A stretch of DNA of 64,000 bases from Oleispirillum sp963668495 (GCA_963668495.1 OY764545.1:806001-870000), one strand, 5' to 3'; counted from the first letter of the stretch, positions 41,420 through 50,378 are shown. Numbers and translations are program-made. The notes: generated by a model not told the origin, from the sequence alone.

Positions 41420-42220
41420 TTAAGACAGGCCGAGGACGTCCTTCATGTCATAAAGACCAGCGTTCTTGTCAGCGAGCCATGTGCAGGCGCGAACGGCCCC
41501 TGCCGCGAAAATCCGACGGTCGGTGGCTTTATGCGTCAACTCAATGCGTTCACCGGCCCCTGCCAGCATCACGGTATGTTCGCCGACCACATCGCCGCCG
41601 CGCAACGTTGCGAAACCGATATCACCGGCTTTGCGCTCGCCGGTGATGCCATCGCGCACCCGCTGGGACACATCATCCAAAACCACGTTACGGCCTGCGG
41701 CGGCAGCTTCACCAAGCAATAGCGCCGTGCCGGACGGTGCGTCCACTTTATGTTTATGGTGCATTTCGATGATTTCGATATCGAATTCTTCGCCAAGGGC
41801 GGCGGCGGCCTGTTGCACTAGACAGGCCAGCAGGTTGACCCCCATGCTCATGTTGCCGGCACGGACAATGGCGGTTTTTTCGGCGCAGGAGGCGATAACG
41901 TCAAGGTCATCTGCCGTCATGCCCGTGGTGCCGATCACCAGTTTGGTTCCAGTCTCTGTTGCCAGTTTGGCATGGCAACAGGTTGCTGCCGGGGCGGTGA
42001 AGTCGATGACAACATCGGCAGCTTCAAACACGGCACGGGTATTGTCTGTGGACAAAATGCCGTTGGCGGTGTGTCCAGCCAAAATGCCGAGGTCTTGACC
42101 AAGGAATTCGGAACCGGGACGTTCGGTTCCCCCGGCAAGAGTGCAGCCTTGAGTCTCCAACACCTGTTTCAACAGCATGCGACCCATGCGGCCTGCGCAT
42201 CCAACAATACCGATTTTCAT
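41420..42220 (-). CDS. dapB: 4-hydroxy-tetrahydrodipicolinate reductase DapB
   Basis: DapB reduces HTPA in lysine and diaminopimelate synthesis. The 266-residue protein starts with the nucleotide-binding KIGIVGCAGRMGRMLLKQV, and has the substrate-binding and catalytic stretch EMHHKHKVDAPSGTALLLGE. GGGGA precedes the ATG. It lies 105 bases downstream of dnaJ on the same strand, the dnaK-dnaJ-dapB order known from other alphaproteobacteria, so part of its expression may come from the heat-shock promoter. Confidence 0.97.
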   Translation of the reverse strand: MKIGIVGCAGRMGRMLLKQVLETQGCTLAGGTERPGSEFLGQDLGILAGHTANGILSTDNTRAVFEAADVVIDFTAPAATCCHAKLATETGTKLVIGTTGMTADDLDVIASCAEKTAIVRAGNMSMGVNLLACLVQQAAAALGEEFDIEIIEMHHKHKVDAPSGTALLLGEAAAAGRNVVLDDVSQRVRDGITGERKAGDIGFATLRGGDVVGEHTVMLAGAGERIELTHKATDRRIFAAGAVRACTWLADKNAGLYDMKDVLGLS

Positions 42221-42262
42221 GACGTCCCCCTGAACGAATAGAATGAATGGGTTTTCAGGTTT

Positions 42263-42296
42263 AATTAAGGGAAAGCATAAGAACTCTCCCTTAATT
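42263..42296. repeat. 10-bp inverted repeat between dnaJ and dapB
   Basis: AATTAAGGGA and TCCCTTAATT are perfect arms around a 14-base loop, 30 bases after the dnaJ stop. There is no T-run, so it may stabilise the dnaKJ mRNA or be a processing point. Confidence 0.45.
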
Positions 42297-42325
42297 CCTT
42301 GGTCTTATGGCTTCCGTTCCGAATT

Positions 42326-43465
42326 TTAGTCGGTCAAGTCTTCCCAAAATTCTTTAACTTTCTTGAAGAAGCTATTGGATTCTGGGCTATGATCGTTTCC
42401 GCCTTCTTCCGCAAACTCCCGCAGCAATTCTTCCTGGCGTTTGGTCAGGTTTACTGGCGTTTCCACCACGGCACGGACGAACATGTCGCCACGAGCCTTC
42501 GACCGCAGGACACACATGCCCTGACCGCGTTGACGGAATTGTGCCCCGGTTTGGGTGCCTTTGGGAATGTCGATATTGGCGCGACCGCCATCAATCACTG
42601 GAACCTCAACCGTGCCGCCAAGGGCCGCGGTGGTCATGGGGATCGGAACCGTACAGTAGATATCGGCCCCTTCCCGTTGGAAAATGCGGTGGGGTTTGAT
42701 GGACAGGAAAATGTACAAATCACCAGCCGCTGCACCACGCATACCGGCTTCGCCTTCTCCGGCGAGGCGGATGCGCATATCTTCTTCAACCCCTGCCGGG
42801 ATTGAAACTTGCAGGGTTTTGGTTTTTTCCACACGACCACTGCCGGAACAGGCGTGACATGGGTCTTTGATAATCTGGCCCTGACCATGACAGGTTGGAC
42901 AGGTGCGTTCGATGGTGAAAAAGCCTTGCTGCGCCCGGACTTTACCGGAACCGCGACACGTGGAACACGTTACGGGCGCGGACCCATCCTTGCCGCCTGA
43001 GCCATCGCAGACATCACAGACTACGGTGGTTGGCACTTCGATCGTGGTTTTCAGGCCATTGAAGGCTTCTTCCAATGTGATGGACATGTTGTAGCGCAAA
43101 TCCGCGCCACGCATGTTGGCCTGTGGGCCGCCGCGACCGCCGCCAAAGCCACCACCGAAAATTTCATCAAAAATATCAGAGAAACCGCCGCCGAAACCGC
43201 CACCAAATCCGCCGCCGAAGCCTCCGGCTCCTCCATTTTGGTCAAATGCAGCGTGACCGAATTGATCATATGCGGCGCGTTTTTGATCGTCTTTCAGGAT
43301 TTCGTAGGCTTCGTTAACTTCGCGAAATGAATCTTCGGCAGCCTTGTCATCCGGGTTACGGTCCGGGTGATATTTCATGGCGAGTTTTCGGTAGGCCCGT
43401 TTCAGTTCATCCGCCGATGCGGATTTGGACACTCCGAGAACTTCGTAAAAATCGCGTTTGCTCAC
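42326..43465 (-). CDS. dnaJ: chaperone protein DnaJ
   Basis: DnaJ is the J-domain co-chaperone that delivers substrates to DnaK and stimulates its ATPase. From the GTG at 43465 (GAGG upstream) the protein is 379 residues, the usual length; an ATG 69 bases earlier adds a non-conserved leader. The layout is complete: J domain with KYHPDRNP, a G/F-rich segment, four zinc-finger repeats (CDVCDGSG, CSTCRGSG, CPTCHGQG, CHACSGSG) and the C-terminal substrate-binding domain. It lies downstream of dnaK with a strong hairpin between. Confidence 0.97.
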   Translation of the reverse strand: MSKRDFYEVLGVSKSASADELKRAYRKLAMKYHPDRNPDDKAAEDSFREVNEAYEILKDDQKRAAYDQFGHAAFDQNGGAGGFGGGFGGGFGGGFSDIFDEIFGGGFGGGRGGPQANMRGADLRYNMSITLEEAFNGLKTTIEVPTTVVCDVCDGSGGKDGSAPVTCSTCRGSGKVRAQQGFFTIERTCPTCHGQGQIIKDPCHACSGSGRVEKTKTLQVSIPAGVEEDMRIRLAGEGEAGMRGAAAGDLYIFLSIKPHRIFQREGADIYCTVPIPMTTAALGGTVEVPVIDGGRANIDIPKGTQTGAQFRQRGQGMCVLRSKARGDMFVRAVVETPVNLTKRQEELLREFAEEGGNDHSPESNSFFKKVKEFWEDLTD

Positions 43466-43531
43466 CGCTACCTCGCGCTTATGCCGTATCGGGGATGAGG
43501 AACCCGATCGGGGATTCGTCTTGCCTATACG

Positions 43532-43564
43532 CAAGATGCGGGGCGTATTCGGCCCCGCATCTTG
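43532..43564 (-). repeat. 13-bp perfect hairpin between dnaK and dnaJ
   Basis: CAAGATGCGGGGC and GCCCCGCATCTTG enclose a 7-base loop, 18 bases after the dnaK stop. No T-run follows on the minus strand. A hairpin here would protect the upstream dnaK mRNA or reduce read-through into dnaJ, which would help set the higher DnaK level. Confidence 0.7.
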
Positions 43565-43582
43565 TTGAAAAGGCCCAGAGCC

Positions 43583-45502
43583 TTATTTCTTGGCGTTGTT
43601 GTCGACTTCTTCGAAGTCGGCGTCCACCACGGTTTCATCGGCTTTGCCCGATGCGGATGCCCCTGCATCAGCGCCCGGAGCTGCACCTTCAGCTTCCTGA
43701 GCTTCCTTATACATGGCTTCACCCAGTTTCATGGCGGATTCCGTCAATGCCTGAGTTTTGGCTTTGATGTCTTCCACATCGTCACCGGTCATCACATCCT
43801 TCAAAGCCTGCAGGTCGGCTTCGATTTGTGATTTCACATCCGGGGCGATTTTGTCACCGTGTTCGGACAGGCTTTTCTCGGTCGAGTGCGCCAGACCATC
43901 CGCTTGGTTTTTCGCTTCGACCAGCTCGCGGCGAGCCTTGTCGGCGGCTGCGTTGGCTTCGGCGTCGCTGACCATTTTTTCGATCTCATCATCGGACAGA
44001 CCACCGGAGGCCTGAATTTTGATGGTTTGTTCTTTGTTGGTCGCTTTGTCTTTGGCGGACACGTTGACGATGCCGTTGGCGTCGATGTCAAATGTCACTT
44101 CGATTTGCGGGAACCCACGCGGTGCCGGCGGAATACCAACCAAATCAAACTGACCGAGCATCTTGTTATCGGCAGCCATTTCGCGTTCACCTTGGAACAC
44201 GCGGATCGTCACAGCAGTCTGGTTGTCATCCGCAGTGGAGAATACCTGACTTTTGCGGGTCGGGATCGTGGTGTTACGGTCGATCAGACGGGTGAACACA
44301 CCGCCCAAGGTTTCAATGCCAAGGGACAGCGGCGTTACGTCCAGCAACAGTACGTCTTTCACGTCACCGCGCAGCACGCCACCTTGAATGGCGGCACCGA
44401 TGGCAACAACTTCGTCCGGGTTCACGCCTTTGTGCGGATCACGGCCAAAGAACTGTTTCACGGTTTCCTGAATTTTCGGCATACGGGTCATACCACCGAC
44501 CAAAATCACTTCATCGATTTCGCTCGGTTTCAGGCCTGCGTCTTTCAGGGCAGCTTTACACGGACCAACGGTACGGGCCACCAAGTCTTCGACCAGAGCT
44601 TCCAATTTCGCGCGGGTCAGTTTGACATTCAGGTGTTTCGGGCCGTTTTGGTCAGCGGTGATGAACGGCAGGTTCACATCGGTCTGCATGGCGGAGGACA
44701 GCTCAATTTTGGCTTTTTCCGCTGCTTCTTTCAGGCGTTGCAGGGCCAGACGGTCACCGCGCAGGTCAATGCCGTTTTCTTTTTTGAATTCATCGGCAAG
44801 GTAATCGATGATGCGTTGGTCGAAGTCTTCACCACCAAGGAAGGTATCACCGTTGGTGGATTTCACTTCAAACACGCCGTCGCCGATTTCCAAAATGGAC
44901 ACGTCAAACGTACCACCACCCAAGTCATAAACTGCGATGGTGCCGGTGTTGTTTTTGTCCATGCCATAGGCCAAGGCTGCTGCGGTCGGTTCGTTGATGA
45001 TCCGCAGAACTTCCAGACCGGCAATTTTACCGGCGTCTTTGGTGGCTTGGCGTTGGCTGTCGTTAAAGTAAGCCGGAACGGTGATCACGGCTTGGGTAAC
45101 GGGTTCGCCCAAGTAGGATTCCGCGGTTTCTTTCATCTTTTGCAGGATGAAGGCGGAAATTTGGCTCGGGGCGTATTTTTTGTCGTTTGCCTTGACCCAT
45201 GCGTCGCCATTGTCGCCAGCGACGATTTCGAACGGCACAAGGCCTTTGTCTTTGGCAACGGTCGGATCGTCAAAGCGACGTCCAATTAGTCGTTTGATCG
45301 CAAACAGTGTGTTTTCCGGGTTGGTCACGGCCTGACGTTTTGCCGGTTGACCGACAAGGCGTTCACCAGAGTCCGAAAAGGCCACCATAGACGGGGTGGT
45401 ACGCGTGCCTTCGGCGTTTTCAATTACGCGGGCATCCTTACCATCCATAATGGAGATACAGGAGTTGGTGGTACCCAAGTCAATTCCGATAACTTTGCTC
45501 AT
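43583..45502 (-). CDS. dnaK: chaperone protein DnaK (Hsp70)
   Basis: DnaK is the ATP-dependent Hsp70 chaperone. The 639-residue protein has the full nucleotide-binding domain (IGIDLGTTNSCISIMDG, YDLGGGTFDVSILE, VGGMTRMPKIQE), the substrate-binding domain (about 390-500, VTPLSLGIETLGG) and the helical lid, with a Gly/Ala-rich acidic C-terminal tail. AGAGG lies six bases before the ATG. I could not pick a convincing sigma-32 promoter in the 282 bp upstream. The long plus-strand frame across this gene is the usual dnaK antisense shadow. Confidence 0.98.
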   Translation of the reverse strand: MSKVIGIDLGTTNSCISIMDGKDARVIENAEGTRTTPSMVAFSDSGERLVGQPAKRQAVTNPENTLFAIKRLIGRRFDDPTVAKDKGLVPFEIVAGDNGDAWVKANDKKYAPSQISAFILQKMKETAESYLGEPVTQAVITVPAYFNDSQRQATKDAGKIAGLEVLRIINEPTAAALAYGMDKNNTGTIAVYDLGGGTFDVSILEIGDGVFEVKSTNGDTFLGGEDFDQRIIDYLADEFKKENGIDLRGDRLALQRLKEAAEKAKIELSSAMQTDVNLPFITADQNGPKHLNVKLTRAKLEALVEDLVARTVGPCKAALKDAGLKPSEIDEVILVGGMTRMPKIQETVKQFFGRDPHKGVNPDEVVAIGAAIQGGVLRGDVKDVLLLDVTPLSLGIETLGGVFTRLIDRNTTIPTRKSQVFSTADDNQTAVTIRVFQGEREMAADNKMLGQFDLVGIPPAPRGFPQIEVTFDIDANGIVNVSAKDKATNKEQTIKIQASGGLSDDEIEKMVSDAEANAAADKARRELVEAKNQADGLAHSTEKSLSEHGDKIAPDVKSQIEADLQALKDVMTGDDVEDIKAKTQALTESAMKLGEAMYKEAQEAEGAAPGADAGASASGKADETVVDADFEEVDNNAKK

Positions 45503-45600
45503 TCTTAGCCTCTTTATGTTGCGGCAGGTTAATCAAGGCCCCAAGGCACCCCGAAAAACCCCCAAGGTCTTGGTTGCATCAAGTCTTGCGTTCTTTCCAT

Positions 45601-45636
45601 GGCTTGATATTTCCGGCCCACCCGGAAAATCGAAGC
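45601..45636. repeat. imperfect inverted repeat in the dnaK / DUF1178 intergenic region
   Basis: GGCTT...TTTCCGG and CCGGAAA...AAGCC pair around a 5-base loop, with a 4-base internal bulge on each side. It lies about 100 bases upstream of dnaK in a divergent region, so it could be an operator or part of the dnaK leader. Confidence 0.35.
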
Positions 45637-45651
45637 CGTGAAGTGAAGGTC

Positions 45652-45680
45652 TTGGCTCGATTGTCACCGGACGATATAAG
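45652..45680 (+). promoter_or_regulatory. candidate sigma-70-type promoter for the DUF1178-like gene
   Basis: TTGGCT (45652-45657) and TATAAG (45675-45680) are spaced by 17 bases, about 105 bases before the gene. The same TTGGCT-N17 arrangement is seen upstream of purH. Confidence 0.4.
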
Positions 45681-45784
45681 GAAAGGCAACCCGCTCCGCA
45701 ACAGTTGATGCGTGGGTTGCGGGCAAAATTTAGCACTCTTCACCCCAGATTGCCAATACCGGAGACGACAGGAGACCTCCATAG

Positions 45785-46027
45785 ATGATCAGATACCGTT
45801 TGCGCTGCGAAAATGGTCACACTTTTGACCACTGGTTTCAAAGTGGTGCAACCTATGCTCAGGAACTGGTGGATGATGCCGTGACCTGTCCTGAATGCGG
45901 CAGCCGTGACCTGAAAAAGGCGATTATGGCCCCATCCGTGGCGGCAGCGTCAAACAGTGCGCCACCACCGCCGTGCGGCAAAGTCAGCCCGTGTGCCGGG
46001 GGCTGCCCCGCCATGCAGGATTTTTAG
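45785..46027 (+). CDS. short DUF1178-like zinc-ribbon protein
   Basis: The 80-residue protein begins MIRYRLRCENGHTFDHWFQSG-like (first 20 residues), with a zinc-ribbon pattern: Cys8, then CPECGSRDLKKAIMAP around residues 36-50. This matches the N-terminal part of DUF1178, whose members are usually near 150 residues, so this is either a short variant or a truncated one. The C-terminus is odd: a run of prolines, then CGK, CAGGC and a final AMQDF, which could add metal ligands. Function unknown. A DUF1848 gene starts 26 bases downstream. Confidence 0.75.
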   Translation: MIRYRLRCENGHTFDHWFQSGATYAQELVDDAVTCPECGSRDLKKAIMAPSVAAASNSAPPPPCGKVSPCAGGCPAMQDF

Positions 46028-46053
46028 GACCGTCGGATGTTTGCGGGTGCGAA

Positions 46054-46851
46054 ATGATTGTTTCCGCCAGCTATCGCACTGACATACCCGCGTTTTATGG
46101 CAAATGGTTTGCCGAACGGTGGGCGGCGGGGTATTGCGATGTCCCCAATCCGTATAGCCAGAAACTGTACCGGGTCAGCCTGCTGCCGCAGGATGTGGAG
46201 GCCATGGTCTTTTGGACCCGCGCGGCAAAACCGTTTCGCAAGCAATTTGATATGGTGCATGCGGATGGAGTGCCGTTTGTTGTGACCTATACCCTGACCG
46301 GGTACGGACCGCAGCTGGAAAAGGGGGTTCCGGTCTGGCAAACGGGGGCAGAGGTCATGCACGACCTCGCGGCTCAGTTTGGTAAGGACTGTGTGGTGTG
46401 GCGGTATGATCCCATTGTTGTGACGGACACCATGACTCACGGTTGGCATGTGGAGCATTTCGGGCAACTGGCGGAGGCCGTCGCCGGGGCCAGCAACGAG
46501 GTGGTTGTGTCATTCATGCAGTTTCATGCCAAGACTCGCCGCAGCCTGATGCAGAACCGAATTCCTGCCCTTGACCCCAGTGTCGAGGAAAAACAGGCAC
46601 TCCTGCGGGAATTGGCGGCAATTGCAGCAGCGAAGGGTATGCGCCTGAGTTTGTGCGCCCAGCCGGACTTCCTGATTCCAGAAGTCAAAAAGGCGTCATG
46701 TATTGATCTGCAAAGGCTGTGGCGTGTGCGCGGAGAACCGTTTAAGGCCAAACTGAGGCCGACCCGGCCCAATTGTGCTTGCGCCGAGTCGCGGGACATT
46801 GGGCGGTTTGCCACATGTAAATTCGGGTGTGCCTATTGCTACGCCCGTTAG
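46054..46851 (+). CDS. DUF1848 family protein
   Basis: The 265-residue protein matches DUF1848, an uncharacterised family. Visible features are IVSASYRTDIPAFYGKWF at the N-terminus, VFWTRAAKPF, VVTYTLTGYG, RYDPIVV, and a C-terminal Cys-rich stretch ending GRFATCKFGCAYCYAR. That last motif (CxxxCxxC) resembles an iron-sulfur or zinc site and recalls SPL/radical-SAM-type proteins, although placed at the C-terminus. I used the ATG at 46054 because the conserved domain starts there. The stop overlaps the convergent chorismate mutase gene by four bases. Confidence 0.85.
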   Translation: MIVSASYRTDIPAFYGKWFAERWAAGYCDVPNPYSQKLYRVSLLPQDVEAMVFWTRAAKPFRKQFDMVHADGVPFVVTYTLTGYGPQLEKGVPVWQTGAEVMHDLAAQFGKDCVVWRYDPIVVTDTMTHGWHVEHFGQLAEAVAGASNEVVVSFMQFHAKTRRSLMQNRIPALDPSVEEKQALLRELAAIAAAKGMRLSLCAQPDFLIPEVKKASCIDLQRLWRVRGEPFKAKLRPTRPNCACAESRDIGRFATCKFGCAYCYAR

Positions 46852-47159
46852 GGGGTGTCCTCAGCGGCGTTGGTGTCCCACTGTTTGGCTTCCTCACCAA
46901 TGGAAATATCGATGATTTGGCGATACATGCGGGCAATCGGGTCCGGGTTATCGCCGATGGCTTCCACATGGGATGCGGCCTTGGCGACCACGTCCTCAAT
47001 CCGCCAATGCACAACCACGGCATCTCGGGTTGGCTTGTATTGGGCGGCGGACCGCACCCATGCGGTCCGCTCTGCCAGAAGTGGGGCTATTTGCCGATCC
47101 AAAGCATCAATCGCGGCACGGATTTCCTCCATGTTTTTGGGCTTGGGCTGAAACGGCAT
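46848..47159 (-). CDS. chorismate mutase (AroQ-type)
   Basis: The 103-residue all-helical AroQ-class protein resembles PchB and stand-alone chorismate mutases: MEEIRAAIDALDRQIAPLLAER carries the first active-site Arg region, followed by the conserved VRSAAQYKP and a C-terminal helix with ARMYRQIIDISIGEE. It would convert chorismate to prephenate; some relatives act as isochorismate pyruvate lyases, so the exact reaction is open. I chose the ATG at 47159, as earlier in-frame starts lie inside gshA. It follows gshA by 19 bases on the same strand. Confidence 0.87.
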   Translation of the reverse strand: MPFQPKPKNMEEIRAAIDALDRQIAPLLAERTAWVRSAAQYKPTRDAVVVHWRIEDVVAKAASHVEAIGDNPDPIARMYRQIIDISIGEEAKQWDTNAAEDTP

Positions 47160-47178
47160 AACGGGCTCCCGGTAGCGG

Positions 47179-48543
47179 TTAATAGGCGTAGGCGTCGAAC
47201 ACGGGGGTAACAGAACCTTGCCAATCACCGTGATACAGGTCCAATAGCTCATCGGCAGGAGATTTGCCGCTGGCAACCGTATCATGCAGGACGTCAAGGA
47301 AGCGACGCTCGTTCCGTCCTTCTTTATCGAGGATGTTCCGTTGCTTCAAGCCATGATCGGCAATTGCCAGAATGTCTTTGGCCCAATCCTGTAGGGAACG
47401 GTCACGGAATTGCCCGGACAAGCCTTCACGTCGTGCGGTTACGGCAAGTTGGGCGCGCTCCGCATTGGTCCAGTCCTTAACCAGATCCCATGCCGCATCC
47501 TGCGCGGTCTTGTCGTAAAGCAAACCCACCCACAATGCGGGCAGGGCGCACAGGTGACACCATCGCCCGCCATCGGCACCGCGCATTTCCAAGTAATGCT
47601 TCAGCCGCACTTCCGGGAAGGCGGTGGTCATATGGTCGTCCCAATCGTCCAGCGTCGGACGTTCACCGGGCAGTTCCGGCAGTTTGCCGTTCATAAAATC
47701 GCGGAAGGAGCGTCCTGCAACATTGATGTATTTGCCGTCGCGTTTGACGAAATACATGGGCACATCAAGGATGTAATCCACCCAACGTTCAAAGCCCATA
47801 CCGTCTTCGAACACAAATGGCAGCAATCCTGTCCGGTCCGGGTCCGTATCGGTCCAGATATGGGCGCGATAGCTTTTGAAGCCGTTGGGCTTGCCTTCTG
47901 TAAACGGGGAATTGGCAAACAGGGCGGTGGCAAAGGGTTGCAGGGCCATGGCAATGCGGAACTTTTGCACCATGTCTGCCTCGGTATCAAAGTCCAGATT
48001 GACCTGCACCGTGCAGGTTCGCAGCATCATATCCTGCCCCAATTTGCCTTTGCTTTCCATGTATGGGCCCATGATGGCATAGCGACCCTTGGGCATCCAT
48101 GGAACTTCGGACCGGGCCCATGTGGGGTGAAACCCCATGCCGAGCATGGCAACGTTCAATGGCTCGGTGATGGATTTCATCAGAGACAAATGGCTAGAGG
48201 TTTCGCGGCAGGTTTGGTGAATGCTGCGCAGTGGTGCGCCGGACAATTCCAGTTGACCGCCCGGTTCCAGCGTAATGGTGGCTTTGTCCTGATGTTTCAG
48301 GCCGATGATGCGACCATCTTCCATGATCGGGTCCCAACCATGGGGCTGAACCGAGGTCAGCAGAGACTGAATGCTGATTGGTCCATCATAAGGCAATGGT
48401 TGCAGGGTATCCCGGCAGTATACGAACTTTTCATGTTCGGTGCCGATGCGCCAATTTTCACGGGGTTTACACCCGGTTTCCAAGTGTGCGACCAGCTCGG
48501 ACGTATTGGAAATCACCGGGACTTCCAGGCAAGCTTCAGACAT
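47179..48543 (-). CDS. gshA: glutamate-cysteine ligase GshA (plant/alphaproteobacterial type)
   Basis: GshA makes gamma-glutamylcysteine, the rate-limiting step of glutathione synthesis. The 454-residue protein belongs to the class shared by alphaproteobacteria and plants, with NWRIGTEHEKFVY (catalytic Glu), ITLEPGGQLELSGAPL, GMGFHPTWARSEVPWMPKGRY and TCTVQVNLDFDTEADM. The ATG at 48543 has GGAG eight bases upstream; an upstream in-frame start adds 15 residues with no ribosome-binding site. It is followed by the chorismate mutase gene and preceded by rsmE on the same strand. gshB lies 7 kb to the left. Confidence 0.96.
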   Translation of the reverse strand: MSEACLEVPVISNTSELVAHLETGCKPRENWRIGTEHEKFVYCRDTLQPLPYDGPISIQSLLTSVQPHGWDPIMEDGRIIGLKHQDKATITLEPGGQLELSGAPLRSIHQTCRETSSHLSLMKSITEPLNVAMLGMGFHPTWARSEVPWMPKGRYAIMGPYMESKGKLGQDMMLRTCTVQVNLDFDTEADMVQKFRIAMALQPFATALFANSPFTEGKPNGFKSYRAHIWTDTDPDRTGLLPFVFEDGMGFERWVDYILDVPMYFVKRDGKYINVAGRSFRDFMNGKLPELPGERPTLDDWDDHMTTAFPEVRLKHYLEMRGADGGRWCHLCALPALWVGLLYDKTAQDAAWDLVKDWTNAERAQLAVTARREGLSGQFRDRSLQDWAKDILAIADHGLKQRNILDKEGRNERRFLDVLHDTVASGKSPADELLDLYHGDWQGSVTPVFDAYAY

Positions 48544-48593
48544 AGATTTAACTCCGAGCAGGGGGCCGTCGTGTAAGGTGGTAGTCACGGCGG

Positions 48594-49355
48594 TCAGCGG
48601 ACAAGATGAAGGGTTCCATCGCCGATGGTCGCCTGCAAAAGGGTAAGGGCGACAACGACGGCAGTCTCCGCCCGCAGAACACGCGGGCCGAGGCCGACCC
48701 CTTTAGAAAAGGAACTTGATTGCAATCCGTCAACCTCTGCCGGAGAAAAACCTCCCTCAGGGCCGATAAAAATTCCGTGACGCTGCGTTGGCGTTGCGGT
48801 GGTAAAGGCTGATAACGCCGGATCACCGCCGCCGGTTTCGTCACCGAACCAAAGGGTTCGGTCCGCGGGCCATGTATCCAGCAATTGCCCGAAAGTCATA
48901 GGGTCTCGCACTTCGGGGACCGTCATGCGTTCACATTGTTCCGCAGCCTCGATCACTTGAGCCCGAATGCGGTCCGTATTGACCCGGCGGCTTTGCGTGC
49001 GGTCAGTCAATACCGGGATCAGGGTGCCAACGCCAAGCTCTGTTGCTTTTTCCACCAGTACGTCCAATCGTGCGTTCTTGATTGGGGCAAAGGCCAGCCA
49101 AATGTCAGGCTCGTCCCGTTGAACGTGGGTTTGTTCTGTTATGGTAACGATGCCTTTTTTCTTCCCTAAATCCGAAATATCCGCCAACCAATTGCCGTCT
49201 TTGCCGTTGAAAACCCGGACGCCATCGCCTTCAGCCATGCGCAAAACCCCGCGCAGGTAGTGGGCTTGATTGGCGGTCAGATCAACATTGGCACCCTTAA
49301 GCAGCGGAGCATCGACAAAAAGCCGGGGACGGGTTGAGGCAGAGGACAAGGTCAT
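48594..49355 (-). CDS. rsmE: 16S rRNA (uracil1498-N3)-methyltransferase RsmE
   Basis: RsmE methylates N3 of U1498 in 16S rRNA. The 253-residue SPOUT-class protein has a PUA-like N-terminal part (RLFVDAPLLKGANVDLTANQAHYLRGVLRM) given here in pieces, then the knotted SAM-binding domain with GIFIGPEGGFSPAEVD and LGPRVLRAETAVVVALTLLQ. The ATG at 49355 is the start closest to the conserved domain; an upstream in-frame start would overlap the divergent ubiA leader. It probably heads the rsmE-gshA-chorismate mutase unit. Confidence 0.95.
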   Translation of the reverse strand: MTLSSASTRPRLFVDAPLLKGANVDLTANQAHYLRGVLRMAEGDGVRVFNGKDGNWLADISDLGKKKGIVTITEQTHVQRDEPDIWLAFAPIKNARLDVLVEKATELGVGTLIPVLTDRTQSRRVNTDRIRAQVIEAAEQCERMTVPEVRDPMTFGQLLDTWPADRTLWFGDETGGGDPALSAFTTATPTQRHGIFIGPEGGFSPAEVDGLQSSSFSKGVGLGPRVLRAETAVVVALTLLQATIGDGTLHLVR

Positions 49356-49441
49356 TGGGAAAATCCGGTTTGGACAACGGGCAATTTGGCGTACTCTACC
49401 ACAGAGCACACAGATTTATCACGACACGTAGCGCACAAATT

Positions 49442-50353
49442 ATGGCAAATGCAATCCTTGGCGACATGCCCGTCGGTGGCTGGGTCGATAAATGCCCGGT
49501 TTCCATACAGCCTTATATGAAATTGATGCGGCTGGATCGTCCTATCGGGACGTGGCTGTTGTTGCTGCCCTGTTGGTGGAGTTCCGCCCTTGCCGCCGAT
49601 GGTTTGGGAGACTGGCGGCTGTATGGGTATTGGGCGTTGTTTGCTGTTGGTGCACTGATAATGCGTGGGGCCGGGTGTACCATCAATGATCTGGCAGACC
49701 GCAAGTTTGACGGCAAGGTCGAGCGCACCGCCAACCGACCAATTCCGTCGGGGCAGGTTTCTGTCCTTGCCGCCAGTATTTTTCTGGCGGGGTTGATGAC
49801 TGCCGGGTTTGGCATACTGATGCAGCTGAATACCTTTACCATCCTGTTGGGGGCGGCATCGGTGCCGGTGCTGGCGGTATACCCGTTCATGAAGCGCATT
49901 ACCTATTGGCCGCAAGCATGGTTGGGCCTGACCTTTAACTGGGGTGCGCTGGTGGGGTGGAGCACCATGACCGGCAGTCTGGATTGGCCTGCCTTGGTGC
50001 TTTATGTCGGGGGGATCTTCTGGACCCTCGGCTATGACACGATTTACGCCCATCAGGATAAAGACGACGATATTAAGATCGGGGTGCGGTCATCTGCTTT
50101 GGCTTTGGGTCGGCGGACCCGTCCATTTGTGGCGGTGGTTTATGCTTTGCTGATCGGTTTCCTCAGTTTGGCCTTTTTGTTGGTGGATGCCCATCCGTTG
50201 GCGTATGTCGGCCTTGGCGTTGCCGCCATGCATTTGGTTTGGCAGGTTTTGACTGTGGATATTGATGACGGTCCGAATTGTTTGAAACGGTTTAAGTCCA
50301 ACCGTGATTTCGGTTTGATCGTCGCGGCCTCGACCCTGATCGCCTTGCTGTAA
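49442..50353 (+). CDS. ubiA: 4-hydroxybenzoate polyprenyltransferase UbiA
   Basis: UbiA attaches the polyprenyl tail to 4-hydroxybenzoate in ubiquinone synthesis, in the inner membrane. The 303-residue protein has about eight to nine membrane helices and both aspartate-rich motifs, NDLADRKFD and DTIYAHQDKDDD, which bind Mg-diphosphate. RPIGTWLLLLPCWWS near the N-terminus is typical. I chose the ATG at 49442. It is divergent from rsmE, and that arrangement recurs in alphaproteobacteria. A P1 peptidase gene follows 25 bases later. Confidence 0.96.
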   Translation: MANAILGDMPVGGWVDKCPVSIQPYMKLMRLDRPIGTWLLLLPCWWSSALAADGLGDWRLYGYWALFAVGALIMRGAGCTINDLADRKFDGKVERTANRPIPSGQVSVLAASIFLAGLMTAGFGILMQLNTFTILLGAASVPVLAVYPFMKRITYWPQAWLGLTFNWGALVGWSTMTGSLDWPALVLYVGGIFWTLGYDTIYAHQDKDDDIKIGVRSSALALGRRTRPFVAVVYALLIGFLSLAFLLVDAHPLAYVGLGVAAMHLVWQVLTVDIDDGPNCLKRFKSNRDFGLIVAASTLIALL

Positions 50354-50378
50354 TTCCCAATCTTCGGAGGCATTGTGT

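Noticed and set aside
43859..45289. 476-codon open frame on the plus strand across dnaK
   Set aside because: It is fully antisense to an intact dnaK. Such long antisense frames over dnaK are a known annotation artefact caused by codon bias and have been mislabelled as glutamate dehydrogenase.
47410..48576. 388-codon plus-strand frame across gshA
   Set aside because: Antisense to an intact GshA; composition is that of a codon-bias shadow.
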